A stretch of 64,000 nt of DNA from DASUCS01 sp041166745. GTDB taxonomy: Bacteria; Actinomycetota; Acidimicrobiia; Acidimicrobiales; JACDCH01. Position 1 is the first letter of the stretch; every line of letters starts with the position of its first letter. Both the position numbers and the translations under genes were made by a program. A model generated the notes under the pieces. It saw only the letters and a program-made list of their open reading frames with translations, did not search any database and was not told where the DNA came from. Where the stretch lies: positions 1 to 64,000 of the forward strand of contig JBEEGH010000026.1 in NCBI GenBank assembly GCA_041166745.1, written 5' to 3'. Positions 15,452-24,243 of the stretch are shown one piece after another.

Positions 15452-18319
15452 ATGCCTGAACGCTCGACCTTCGACAAACTGGTGATCAGAGGGGCCCGGG
15501 AGCACAACCTTCGCAACATCAATCTCGAGATGCCACGCGATCGTTTGATCGTGTTCACGGGGCTCTCGGGATCGGGCAAATCGTCCCTGGCCTTCGACAC
15601 CATCTACGCCGAAGGGCAGCGCCGGTATGTCGAGTCGCTGTCGGCGTACGCCCGCCAGTTCCTCGGCCAGATGGACAAGCCCGACGTCGACTTCATCGAA
15701 GGGCTGTCTCCGGCCATCTCCATCGATCAGAAGTCGGCATCCCGCAACCCGCGCTCGACGGTCGGCACGATCACTGAGGTCTACGACTACCTGCGGCTGC
15801 TGTACGCCCGCATCGGTGTGCCCCACTGCCCGTTCGACGGGACTGAGGTCACCCGCCAGACCCCGCAGCAGATCGTCGACCGCGTGCTGAAGCTGCCGGA
15901 GGGCACCCGCTTCCAGGTGTTGGCACCGGTGGTCCGCGGCCGCAAAGGCACCTACGACACGCTGCTGTCCGATCTCGCCACCCAAGGGTTCGCGCGAGCG
16001 CGCGTCGACGGTGAGGTCATCGAACTCACCGACAAGACCGATCTCGCTCGGTACGAGCAGCACACGATCGAGGTCATCGTCGATCGGCTCGTCCGGCGGA
16101 CGGGCATCGAGCGGCGGCTCACCGACTCACTCGAGACCGCGCTCAAGCTGGCCGAGGGCGTCGCCGAGGTCGAGATCGTCTCGAAGGACGGCGAGCTCGA
16201 AGGTGAGACCCTCGTGTTCAGCCAGCACCTCGCCTGCTTGAAGTGCGGGCGCTCGTACGAGGAGCTCGCACCGCGCAACTTCTCGTTCAACTCGCCGTAC
16301 GGCGCGTGTGAAAAATGCGATGGTCTCGGCACGACCTTCGAGGTCGACCCGGACCTCATCGTGCCGAACCCGGACCTGTCGATCAGCGAGGGTGCGATCG
16401 CACCCTGGGCCGCCGGGCGCAGCCAGTACTACAGCCGGCTCGTCGAGTCCGCGGCGGAGGAGAGCAAGATCTCCGTCGAGAAACCGTGGTCGAAGCTCAC
16501 CGAGAAGCAGCGCAAACTGATCCTGTTCGGTTCGGGCGAACGAGTGCAGGTGAGGTTCCGCAATCGCTACGGCCGAGTGCGCAGCTACTCCGCGACGTAC
16601 GAGGGCGCGGTGCCGTGGTTGCAGCGGCGGCATTCGGAGTCGGAGAGCGACGCGGTGCGTGAGCAGATCGAGGGCTACATGCGCGAGGTGCCGTGCCACG
16701 AGTGCGGCGGCGCCCGTTTGAAGCCCCTGTCGCTCGCGGTCACCATCGACGGGCGCAACATCGCCGATCTGTGTGGTCTTTCGATCGGTGAAGCGGCCAA
16801 GACGCTCAACGATTTGCAGCTGTCGGAGCGCGATCGCATGATTGCCGAGCGTGTCGTGAAGGAGGTCAATGCTCGCATGGGCTTCCTGCTCGATGTCGGG
16901 CTCGACTACCTCTCGCTGTCACGGTCGGCCAGCACGCTCGCCGGCGGCGAGGCACAGCGGATCCGCCTCGCATCGCAGATCGGCAGCGGGCTCGTCGGCG
17001 TGCTCTACGTGCTCGACGAGCCGTCGATCGGTCTGCACCAGAAGGACAACCGCCGCCTCATCGAGACGCTGCTGCGCCTTCGCGACCTCGGCAACACGGT
17101 GCTCGTGGTCGAGCACGACGAGGAGACCATCCGCGTCGCCGATCACGTCGTCGACATCGGGCCCGGAGCAGGCGAACACGGCGGCGCCATCGTCTACGAG
17201 GGTCCGTTCAAAGGACTGCTCAAGGCCAAGGAATCGCTCACCGGTCAGTACCTGAGCGGCAAGCGCAAGATCCCCGTGCCCGAGAAGCGCCGTCCGGGCA
17301 ACGGCGAGCACCTTGTGGTGAAGGGCGCACGCGAGCACAACCTCAAGGACATCGACGTCGCCTTTCCACTCGGCTCGTTCGTCGCGGTCACCGGCGTGTC
17401 GGGCTCCGGCAAGTCGACGCTGGTGAACGACATCCTCGAGAAGGCGTTGATGCAGAAGATCTACCGGTCGAAGCATCCGCCCGGGCTGCACAAGTCGATC
17501 ACCGGTATCGAGCAGCTCGACAAGGTCGTCAATGTCGATCAATCACCGATCGGACGAACGCCGCGGTCCAACCCCGCGACGTACACGGGCGTGTTCGATC
17601 ACGTCCGCAAGCTCATGGCACAGACGCAAGAGGCGCGCGTCCGTGGCTACCTGCCCGGCCGCTTCAGCTTCAACGTGAAAGGGGGGCGGTGCGAAGCCTG
17701 CGCGGGCGACGGCACGATCAAGATCGAGATGCACTTCCTCCCGGATGTGTACGTGCCCTGTGAGGTCTGCAAGGGCGCGCGGTACAACCGCGACACGCTC
17801 GACATCACGTTCCGTGGCAAGAACGTGGCCGAGATCCTCGACCTGTCCTGCGAGGAGGCCTGTGATTTCTTCTCGAATCAACCGGCGATCAGCCGGCACA
17901 TGCAGACCTTGGTCGACGTCGGTCTCGGCTACGTGCGACTAGGACAGCCGGCGCCAACGCTGTCGGGGGGCGAGGCGCAGCGGGTGAAGTTGGCGAGCGA
18001 GTTGGCGAAGCGGTCCACGGGGCACACGATCTACTTGCTCGACGAACCCACCACTGGTCTGCACTTCGAAGACATCCGCAAGCTGCTCGTCGTGCTGTCG
18101 CGCCTCGTCGATCAAGGCAACACCGTTGTGGTGATCGAACACAACCTCGACGTGATCAAGACGGCGGACTGGGTCATCGACTTGGGTCCCGACGGTGGGA
18201 ACCGGGGCGGCACGATCGTGGCGGAAGGGACGCCCGAGGACGTCGCCGCCAACCCGGCGAGTCACACGGGCCGGTTCCTGGCACCACTACTCGGAGTGAC
18301 CACGGCCGTCCCGGCCTGA
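15452..18319 (+). CDS. uvrA: Excinuclease ABC subunit A
   Basis: 955 aa, normal length. It is the damage-sensing ABC ATPase of nucleotide excision repair. Two ATPase modules are complete: Walker A FTGLSGSGKSSLAF and VTGVSGSGKSTLVN, signatures LAGGEAQRIRLA and LSGGEAQRVKLA, Walker B VLDEPSIGLH and LLDEPTTGLH. Zinc-binding cysteines are in place (CLKCGRSYEEL...CEKC; CHECGGARL; CEACAGDGTI...CEVC). It lies between membrane-protein genes, 2.8 kb downstream of uvrB and in the same direction. Confidence 0.98.
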   Translation: MPERSTFDKLVIRGAREHNLRNINLEMPRDRLIVFTGLSGSGKSSLAFDTIYAEGQRRYVESLSAYARQFLGQMDKPDVDFIEGLSPAISIDQKSASRNPRSTVGTITEVYDYLRLLYARIGVPHCPFDGTEVTRQTPQQIVDRVLKLPEGTRFQVLAPVVRGRKGTYDTLLSDLATQGFARARVDGEVIELTDKTDLARYEQHTIEVIVDRLVRRTGIERRLTDSLETALKLAEGVAEVEIVSKDGELEGETLVFSQHLACLKCGRSYEELAPRNFSFNSPYGACEKCDGLGTTFEVDPDLIVPNPDLSISEGAIAPWAAGRSQYYSRLVESAAEESKISVEKPWSKLTEKQRKLILFGSGERVQVRFRNRYGRVRSYSATYEGAVPWLQRRHSESESDAVREQIEGYMREVPCHECGGARLKPLSLAVTIDGRNIADLCGLSIGEAAKTLNDLQLSERDRMIAERVVKEVNARMGFLLDVGLDYLSLSRSASTLAGGEAQRIRLASQIGSGLVGVLYVLDEPSIGLHQKDNRRLIETLLRLRDLGNTVLVVEHDEETIRVADHVVDIGPGAGEHGGAIVYEGPFKGLLKAKESLTGQYLSGKRKIPVPEKRRPGNGEHLVVKGAREHNLKDIDVAFPLGSFVAVTGVSGSGKSTLVNDILEKALMQKIYRSKHPPGLHKSITGIEQLDKVVNVDQSPIGRTPRSNPATYTGVFDHVRKLMAQTQEARVRGYLPGRFSFNVKGGRCEACAGDGTIKIEMHFLPDVYVPCEVCKGARYNRDTLDITFRGKNVAEILDLSCEEACDFFSNQPAISRHMQTLVDVGLGYVRLGQPAPTLSGGEAQRVKLASELAKRSTGHTIYLLDEPTTGLHFEDIRKLLVVLSRLVDQGNTVVVIEHNLDVIKTADWVIDLGPDGGNRGGTIVAEGTPEDVAANPASHTGRFLAPLLGVTTAVPA

Positions 18320-18382
18320 AGTCAGCGACTCCGTCGCCGACCATTCCTTGTTCGAGGGGTGCCCGCGACCGATGCTTAGAGG

Positions 18383-19720
18383 ATGATCCGGCGCGCCGCG
18401 AGACCGCTGCTGTACGCCGGAACCGTTGTCGTCGTGCTGGCGTTGGCCCGCATCCACGCGGCGTACATCGGCCGCTACTCCCTCCATGCCACCGACCCGA
18501 GCCGTCTCGTGTGGACGGTCGTGTTCGTTGCCATCCTGCTCGTCGCCAGCTATGGCGCGGGCCTGCCCGAGCTCCCGCGCACGACTCGTCAAGCCGTTGC
18601 CTCGGCAGTGATCGCGCCGCTGGCGGCGGCCACGGCCGTGTCGGTGGTGCAACTCATTGCGGGCGACGCACTGCTGCCGAGGTTCGTGGTGTTCGGATCG
18701 GCGTTGGTACTCATCCCGTGGAACCTCGTCTGTGTCGGCGTGAGCCGATCCGGGCGCACGCAGGGCGAGCGCCGGGACCGAGTCCTGCTCGTCGGCCCCG
18801 ATGCCGAGGCGCTGGCCCTGCGCGATGAGCTCGAGGGCGCGCCGGAGCGACCGGCGGTGCTCGTGGCCACGATGCAACCCTCGGAGGCCCTTCCGACGGG
18901 CCAGCGGAGCAAGCCGTTGTGCGAGCGAGTGCTCAGCGAACGCGCCACGGTCGTGGTGCTCGAACGCGTCGCCCTCGCGGAGCCAGCGATCGTGTCGCAA
19001 GCCGCTTCGCTGCACGAGGCCGGCGTGCGGGTGCGCCCATTGCGGCTCTTCTACGGCGAGTGGCTCGGAAAGCTTCCGATGTCGGAGCTCGAGCGGGCAT
19101 CGTTGTTGTTCGACATCCGCGAGGTGCACGGGGCGCGGTACATGCGCGTGAAGCGACTCGCCGATCTTGCCGTTGGGCTTGTCGGCTCGCTCGTGCTCGT
19201 CGTCGCGATGCCGTTCGTCGTCATCGGCAACGTGATCGCGAACCGCGGGCCGTTGCTCTACCGGCAGCCACGCGTCGGAAAGAACGGCCAGCAGTTCCAG
19301 ATCGTGAAGTTCCGCACGATGCGTCCGGGAGCCGGACACGCGCTGGCCAACGAATGGACGACCCAGGACGACCCCCGCATCACGCGATTCGGACGGATAC
19401 TGCGACGCACCCATCTGGACGAGCTGCCGCAGATGCTCAACATCCTGCGGGGTGATCTTTCCCTCGTCGGCCCGCGCCCCGAGCAGCCGCACTACGTCGA
19501 GGAGCTGAGCCAGAAGCTCGCGTTCTACAGCCTGCGCCATCTCGTGCGTCCAGGTCTCACCGGCTGGGCGCAGGTGAAGTACGGCTACGCCGGTGACGAG
19601 CGCGACGCGCTCGAGAAGTTGCAATACGAGTTCTGGTACCTGGAGCACCAGAGCGTGGCGCTCGACGCGCGCATCGTCGGCCGTACCATCCGCAGCGTCC
19701 TCGGGCGAGGCGGACGGTGA
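18383..19720 (+). CDS. Polyprenyl-phosphate glycosylphosphotransferase (initiating sugar transferase)
   Basis: 445 aa. Four N-terminal hydrophobic helices and a central Rossmann-like segment precede the bacterial sugar transferase domain (about 250-445). That domain has a TM/re-entrant helix, KFRTMRPGA, FGRILRRTHLDELPQMLNILRGDLSLVGPRPE and RPGLTGWAQV. It transfers a sugar-1-phosphate from a nucleotide sugar to undecaprenyl phosphate, which starts repeat-unit assembly. It opens the glycan block and overlaps the next gene by GTGA. Confidence 0.93.
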   Translation: MIRRAARPLLYAGTVVVVLALARIHAAYIGRYSLHATDPSRLVWTVVFVAILLVASYGAGLPELPRTTRQAVASAVIAPLAAATAVSVVQLIAGDALLPRFVVFGSALVLIPWNLVCVGVSRSGRTQGERRDRVLLVGPDAEALALRDELEGAPERPAVLVATMQPSEALPTGQRSKPLCERVLSERATVVVLERVALAEPAIVSQAASLHEAGVRVRPLRLFYGEWLGKLPMSELERASLLFDIREVHGARYMRVKRLADLAVGLVGSLVLVVAMPFVVIGNVIANRGPLLYRQPRVGKNGQQFQIVKFRTMRPGAGHALANEWTTQDDPRITRFGRILRRTHLDELPQMLNILRGDLSLVGPRPEQPHYVEELSQKLAFYSLRHLVRPGLTGWAQVKYGYAGDERDALEKLQYEFWYLEHQSVALDARIVGRTIRSVLGRGGR

Positions 19721-22035
19721 AGGGCCGGAGTGAGGGGCCACTTCGAATCGCACACATCATCACGAAGATGGCGGTCGGGGGAGCGCAAGAGAGTGCGATC
19801 GTGGCGGCGAGAGGACTCTCGTCTCCCGAGTTCGAGTCCGTGCTCTTGAGCGGTCTCGAAGCGGACGACGAAGGAAGCCTCTGGGCCGAGACCGCGGCCG
19901 ACGGCGTGCGCGTCGTGCCGGTTCGTCACCTCGTCCGCGCCGCGCACCCTGTTCGCGATCTGCTGGCGCTGCTGTGGCTCGTTCGTTGGTGCCGTCGTTG
20001 GCGGCCTGATGTCGTACACACCCACTCGAGCAAGGCCGGTCTTGTGGGCCGCATCGCGGCTCGGCTGGCCGGCGTACCGCACGTGGTCCACTCGGTCCAC
20101 GGTTGGAGCTTCAACGACGAGATGCCCCGCCGCGAGCGCGCGCTGGCGATCGCTTTGGAGCGGATCGGTGCGCGGTTCGCGGATGTCCTGATCGTCGAGT
20201 CGTCCACGGACCTGCCGAAGGGACTCGCTCGGCGCATCGGCCGGCGGGCCGACTACATGTTGATCCGCAACGGCATCGACCTGGAGCGCTTTCGCAGCGC
20301 TCGCCCTGATCGTGCACGGCTGCGAGCGAGTCTCGGAGTGCCCGAGGACTGTTGGTTGGCGGGCACCGTCGGGCGAGTCGCCGACCAGAAGGACCCACTC
20401 GCGATGGTCGCGGCCTGGCGCGCTGTCCACGTCGCTCTGCCTGATGCGCACTTCGTGTGGGTGGGGGATGGGCCGCTGCGCGGGGCGGTCGAAGCCGAAG
20501 CCCGCGCCGCGGGCCTGGAGAAGACGTTCCATGTCGTCGGCGTGCGGCGGGATGTTGCTGAGGTGCTCGCCACCCTCGACGCGTTCGCTCTCTCCTCATT
20601 GTGGGAAGGGCTGCCCCGAACGTTGTCCGAAGCGATGGCCGCAGGAGTGCCGGTAGTGGCCACCGCCGTCGACGGGACGACAGAGGCGATCGATCACGAG
20701 CACACCGGACTGCTGGTCGCGCCCAAGCGTCCGCGTGCGCTGGCCGCAGCGCTCGTACGGCTGCACGACGACGTCACGTTGTCGACGCGCCTGAGCGCGG
20801 GCGGCGAGGAGCGAGCTGCCTGGTTCGATCGCAAGGTCATGCTCGACGATCTTGGAGAGCTCTATCGCACGCTGAGCGCCGGAACGCCCGTCGGTACGGG
20901 TCACCGGCCCATCGTGATCGCCCATGTGATCACCGGGCTCGGCGTGGGCGGGGCGGAGAAGCAGCTCGCGCAGATGGTTCTCGCCATGGGTCTGCCCGCG
21001 GCCCGCCACGTCGTGTTCTCGTTGACGACGGTGGGCGAGACCGGGCGCCAGTTGCTGGACGCGGGCATCGATGTCCGCGCCATCGGCCTGTCGTCTGGTC
21101 GTCCCGATCCGACCGCCGTCCTGCGCCTGCGCGCCGCCCTACGAGAAGTGGCTCCCGACGTCGTTCAGACATGGCTGTATCACGGCGATTTGATCGGCGG
21201 GATTGCGGCTCGCACCGTTGGACTGCCGGTGGTCTGGAACGTCCGCATGTCGGCGATGGCCGCGCAGGAGACGAAACGCCACACGCGAGCGGCGGCCCGC
21301 GTGTCAGCGCTCCTGTCGCGGGTCGTGCCACACGCGATCGTGTGCAACTCGCAGTCGGCGGTGGACGATCATGCCGCTCTGGGCTTCGATCGCAAACGAA
21401 TGAGCATCATCTCCAACGGCGTCGACAGCCAGCGCTTCCATCGCGATGAATCCGCCAGGCGCGCCCTTCGTGTGGAGCTCGCAGTCGACGAGGCCACTCC
21501 GCTCGTAGGGCTCGTCGGTCGATTCGATCCGCAGAAGGACCACCGAACATTTCTCGAGGCGATGGCGCTGGTCGCGGCGCACCGCCCTGATGCCCACGTC
21601 GTGCTGTGCGGGCAGGGCCTCGACGGGGTCGATTCGCTCGTCAGTGAGATCGCCGGTGGTTGCTTCGATCGGAAAAACATTCACGCCTTGGGGGCACGGA
21701 TCGATGTCGAGCGCATAACGGCGGCGCTCGACGTGTCGGTCTCGTCGTCGGCCTACGGCGAGAGCTTCCCGAACGCGGTCGCCGAGGCGATGGCCTGTGA
21801 GGTGCCCGTGGTCGTGACCGACCTGCCCGGCTCGGTGGCGTTGGTCGACGGCATCGGGTCGGTCGTCCCGACGCGCGATCCCGCCGCCTTGGCCCAGGCC
21901 ATCGAAGCTGCGCTCGAGCTCGACAGCCCGACCCGGGCGAGCCTCGGCGCGCGGGCTAGGGCGCGCATCGTCGAGCAGTTCGACGTTCAGGTCAGCTGCG
22001 ATCAGTACCGCGACCTGTACCTCGCGTTGCGATGA
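19717..22035 (+). CDS. Fused double GT4-type glycosyltransferase
   Basis: 772 aa, about twice a normal GT4 enzyme. The first GT-B unit (about 8-385) begins IAHIITKMAVGGAQESAI and has the E-x7-E motif EGLPRTLSE. The second (about 393-772) begins IAHVITGLGVGGAEKQLAQM and has ESFPNAVAE. Both have intact donor-binding regions (GRVADQKDP; GRFDPQKDH), so both may be active and add two successive sugars. It starts at a GTG overlapping the sugar transferase stop by 4 nt and is ATGA-coupled to the flippase-like gene. Confidence 0.92.
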   Translation: MKGRSEGPLRIAHIITKMAVGGAQESAIVAARGLSSPEFESVLLSGLEADDEGSLWAETAADGVRVVPVRHLVRAAHPVRDLLALLWLVRWCRRWRPDVVHTHSSKAGLVGRIAARLAGVPHVVHSVHGWSFNDEMPRRERALAIALERIGARFADVLIVESSTDLPKGLARRIGRRADYMLIRNGIDLERFRSARPDRARLRASLGVPEDCWLAGTVGRVADQKDPLAMVAAWRAVHVALPDAHFVWVGDGPLRGAVEAEARAAGLEKTFHVVGVRRDVAEVLATLDAFALSSLWEGLPRTLSEAMAAGVPVVATAVDGTTEAIDHEHTGLLVAPKRPRALAAALVRLHDDVTLSTRLSAGGEERAAWFDRKVMLDDLGELYRTLSAGTPVGTGHRPIVIAHVITGLGVGGAEKQLAQMVLAMGLPAARHVVFSLTTVGETGRQLLDAGIDVRAIGLSSGRPDPTAVLRLRAALREVAPDVVQTWLYHGDLIGGIAARTVGLPVVWNVRMSAMAAQETKRHTRAAARVSALLSRVVPHAIVCNSQSAVDDHAALGFDRKRMSIISNGVDSQRFHRDESARRALRVELAVDEATPLVGLVGRFDPQKDHRTFLEAMALVAAHRPDAHVVLCGQGLDGVDSLVSEIAGGCFDRKNIHALGARIDVERITAALDVSVSSSAYGESFPNAVAEAMACEVPVVVTDLPGSVALVDGIGSVVPTRDPAALAQAIEAALELDSPTRASLGARARARIVEQFDVQVSCDQYRDLYLALR

Positions 22036-23270
22036 CGAGCGGAATCGCAGGCCGGAGCCGTCCGCTCGCGGCGCGACGCGCGGCTTGGACCATTGTCGAC
22101 CAGTTCCTCTCGGCCGCTACGAACCTTGGCGTCGGCGTCGTCGTCGCTCGACACACGTCGGCTGACGAGTACGGCGTCTTCGGTGTCGCCTTCGCGGCGT
22201 ATGCCGTGGCGCTCGGTATCTCTCGCGCTCTCGCTACCGATCCGTTGGTGGTCAGGTACAGCACGACCGCTGGCGTGGACCGAAGACCGGTGCGGGCGGC
22301 GCTGGGCACGGCCCTTGTGATCGGAGGCGCCCTCGGTGCCCTGGGCGCGATCGCCGGTCTGCTCGTCGGCGGGCACTTGGCGACGACGCTCGTGATCACG
22401 GGCCTCGTGCTCCCCGGTCTACTGCTGCAAGACGCGCTCCGCTATGCCGCGTTTGCCGAAGGCCGTCCGTCAATGGCCGCCCGCAACGACGCGCTTTGGC
22501 TGCTGCTGTTGGTCGTGGCCTTCGTCGGCCCGGCCCGTGATGTATCCACCGCCGCGGCCTGCCTCGTGGGGTGGGGCCTGTCGGGCGCCGTCGCCGGGCT
22601 GTCGACGATCGCGATGATGCGCATCGGCCCGTCGCTCGTCGTCGCCGCCGCATGGCTCCGTGACCACCGCGATCTCGGACCGCGCTTCGCGATCGAGTTC
22701 GTGTTGACGAGCGGAGGCTTTCAGCTCGTGTTGTTCGCCACCGCCAGTATCGCGGGCTACGCGGACGCCGGCGCGTTGCGCGGCAGCAGCGTCCTGCTCG
22801 GGCCGGTGACCGTGCTTTCCGCCGGAGCGATGGCCGCGGCGGTACCCGAGCTCGTGCGCGCGCGGCAGCGGTCGTCGGCGAATGTGCGCACGGCCGTGAT
22901 GCTGCTGGCGGGCGGCCTCGCAGTGGTCACCGCCGCGTGGGGTGTCGTCGCCCGGCTGCTTCCCGATCGCGTGGGGGAGGCGCTGCTGGGCGACACATGG
23001 CCGGCCGCGCGCTCGATCATGATCCCCCTCGGGATCGCCGCCGCGGGCAATGCCGCGGCGACGGGATTCGCCATCGGCTTGCGCTCGCTCGCCGCCGCCC
23101 GTCGCAGCCTCGCCGCTGCCGCTCCGGCCGTCGTACTCGTGATCGTCGGTGGTGTCACCGGCGCAGTGATCGACGGATCTCGCGGCGCGGCGATCGGCAT
23201 GATCGCTCCGACATGGATTGGCGCAGCCCTCTTCGGCCGACAGTTCCGGCTGGCGGTGCGATCGATATGA
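22032..23270 (+). CDS. Wzx-like polysaccharide flippase / MATE-like membrane protein
   Basis: 412 aa, almost entirely hydrophobic with about 12 helices. It begins with AAWTIVDQFLSAATNLGVGVVVARHTSADEYGVFGVAFA, typical of oligosaccharide flippases. Placed directly after the initiating transferase and the double glycosyltransferase (4-nt overlap), it would move the lipid-linked oligosaccharide across the membrane. Some exporter families share this fold, so the substrate is inferred from context only. Confidence 0.85.
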   Translation: MTSGIAGRSRPLAARRAAWTIVDQFLSAATNLGVGVVVARHTSADEYGVFGVAFAAYAVALGISRALATDPLVVRYSTTAGVDRRPVRAALGTALVIGGALGALGAIAGLLVGGHLATTLVITGLVLPGLLLQDALRYAAFAEGRPSMAARNDALWLLLLVVAFVGPARDVSTAAACLVGWGLSGAVAGLSTIAMMRIGPSLVVAAAWLRDHRDLGPRFAIEFVLTSGGFQLVLFATASIAGYADAGALRGSSVLLGPVTVLSAGAMAAAVPELVRARQRSSANVRTAVMLLAGGLAVVTAAWGVVARLLPDRVGEALLGDTWPAARSIMIPLGIAAAGNAAATGFAIGLRSLAAARRSLAAAAPAVVLVIVGGVTGAVIDGSRGAAIGMIAPTWIGAALFGRQFRLAVRSI

Positions 23271-23281
23271 CGGCGGATCGT

Positions 23282-24199
23282 TCAGCGGGCTCGGTAGCGG
23301 GCGAGCATCGTGTGCTCATACCCGAACCGGCGAATGCGTTCCGCGATCGAAGGGCGGGGCCCGCTCGGCATCGTCGTGCTGCGTCCCGCACTCCGCTGGC
23401 GCGGTCTCGCGGCCAGGTGACGCAACAGCCGAGGCGCGGCGCGACCGACGCTCCCCGGCGTTCGCCGCTGTGCGACGACCTCGACCACGTCGAGGTGCAG
23501 GCGTCGTCCGAGCTGCTCGAGATCGCGGGCCGCCCACCGCGAGACGTGGTGGGGAGGGAAGTCGAACGGATCGAGGCCGCCCAGACGCGCTCGCTCGCGA
23601 TTGGGCACGGAGATGAGGACAGTGCCCCCGGATCGCGCGCATCGGGCCGCCGCGAGAACGAACGGCGAAACGTCGTCGAGATGTTCGATGACCTGGAACA
23701 TGCACACGACGTCGAACGCACCGGCGTGATCGGTCGCGAACTGTTCGACGGTCACGCACTGCGCCTCGAGCCCCTCGTCCACCAGTCGTTGTACTCCGAA
23801 ACGGTTGGTGTCGATGCCCACCGCCCGCTTCACGGCGGGGGCGACCTCGCGCAGGAAGCTGCCGTTGCCGCAGCCGACATCGAGCACCGACGACGACCGA
23901 TCGAGCAGGCGCGCCGTTCGCCGGAACTCCCACTTGTTCGACTCGAAGTAGTAATCGCCCGGTCCCGAGAGGAATTCGTAGAAGTCCGGACCGCCGGCGT
24001 TCATCTTTCCGAAGTACTGCAGACCGCACGTCTCGCACTGCACGAGGTCCGCGTTCTCGGCGGGCGTGTAGCGGTTCCGAAGGTCTTCGGGCACGGCCCG
24101 GCCGATCTCGTCGGCCAGCGTTTGCCACACCTCGACGTAAGGCACCGACGACACCGGATCGGCGTGGCGGTCTCCGCACAGTGGGCACGGGTCGGTCAT
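23282..24199 (-). CDS. SAM-dependent methyltransferase with N-terminal zinc-ribbon-like cysteines
   Basis: 305 aa from the ATG at 24199. Two CxxC pairs near the N-terminus (CPLC and CETC, about 45 residues apart) suggest a small zinc module. A class I methyltransferase fold follows (SVLDVGCGNGSFLREVAPAVKRAVGID; FDVVCMFQVIEHLDD; GGTVLISVPNRERA). Similar zinc-plus-methyltransferase proteins act on sugars or nucleotide sugars in glycan loci. It is divergent from asnB, with 44 nt between the start codons. Confidence 0.9.
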   Translation of the reverse strand: MTDPCPLCGDRHADPVSSVPYVEVWQTLADEIGRAVPEDLRNRYTPAENADLVQCETCGLQYFGKMNAGGPDFYEFLSGPGDYYFESNKWEFRRTARLLDRSSSVLDVGCGNGSFLREVAPAVKRAVGIDTNRFGVQRLVDEGLEAQCVTVEQFATDHAGAFDVVCMFQVIEHLDDVSPFVLAAARCARSGGTVLISVPNRERARLGGLDPFDFPPHHVSRWAARDLEQLGRRLHLDVVEVVAQRRTPGSVGRAAPRLLRHLAARPRQRSAGRSTTMPSGPRPSIAERIRRFGYEHTMLARYRAR

Positions 24200-24243
24200 G
24201 GTTCCGCCGGGGTTTCTACTCCATGGAACGCGGTCGCCTGAAC

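Noticed and set aside
13753..15603. 616-codon open frame on the minus strand
   Set aside because: It is antisense to the 13690 membrane-protein gene, with Arg/His/Gln/Gly-rich low-complexity translation caused by GC-rich third positions; no domain is recognisable.
23218..24241. 434-codon plus-strand frame
   Set aside because: It is antisense to the zinc-ribbon methyltransferase, whose motifs are clear.
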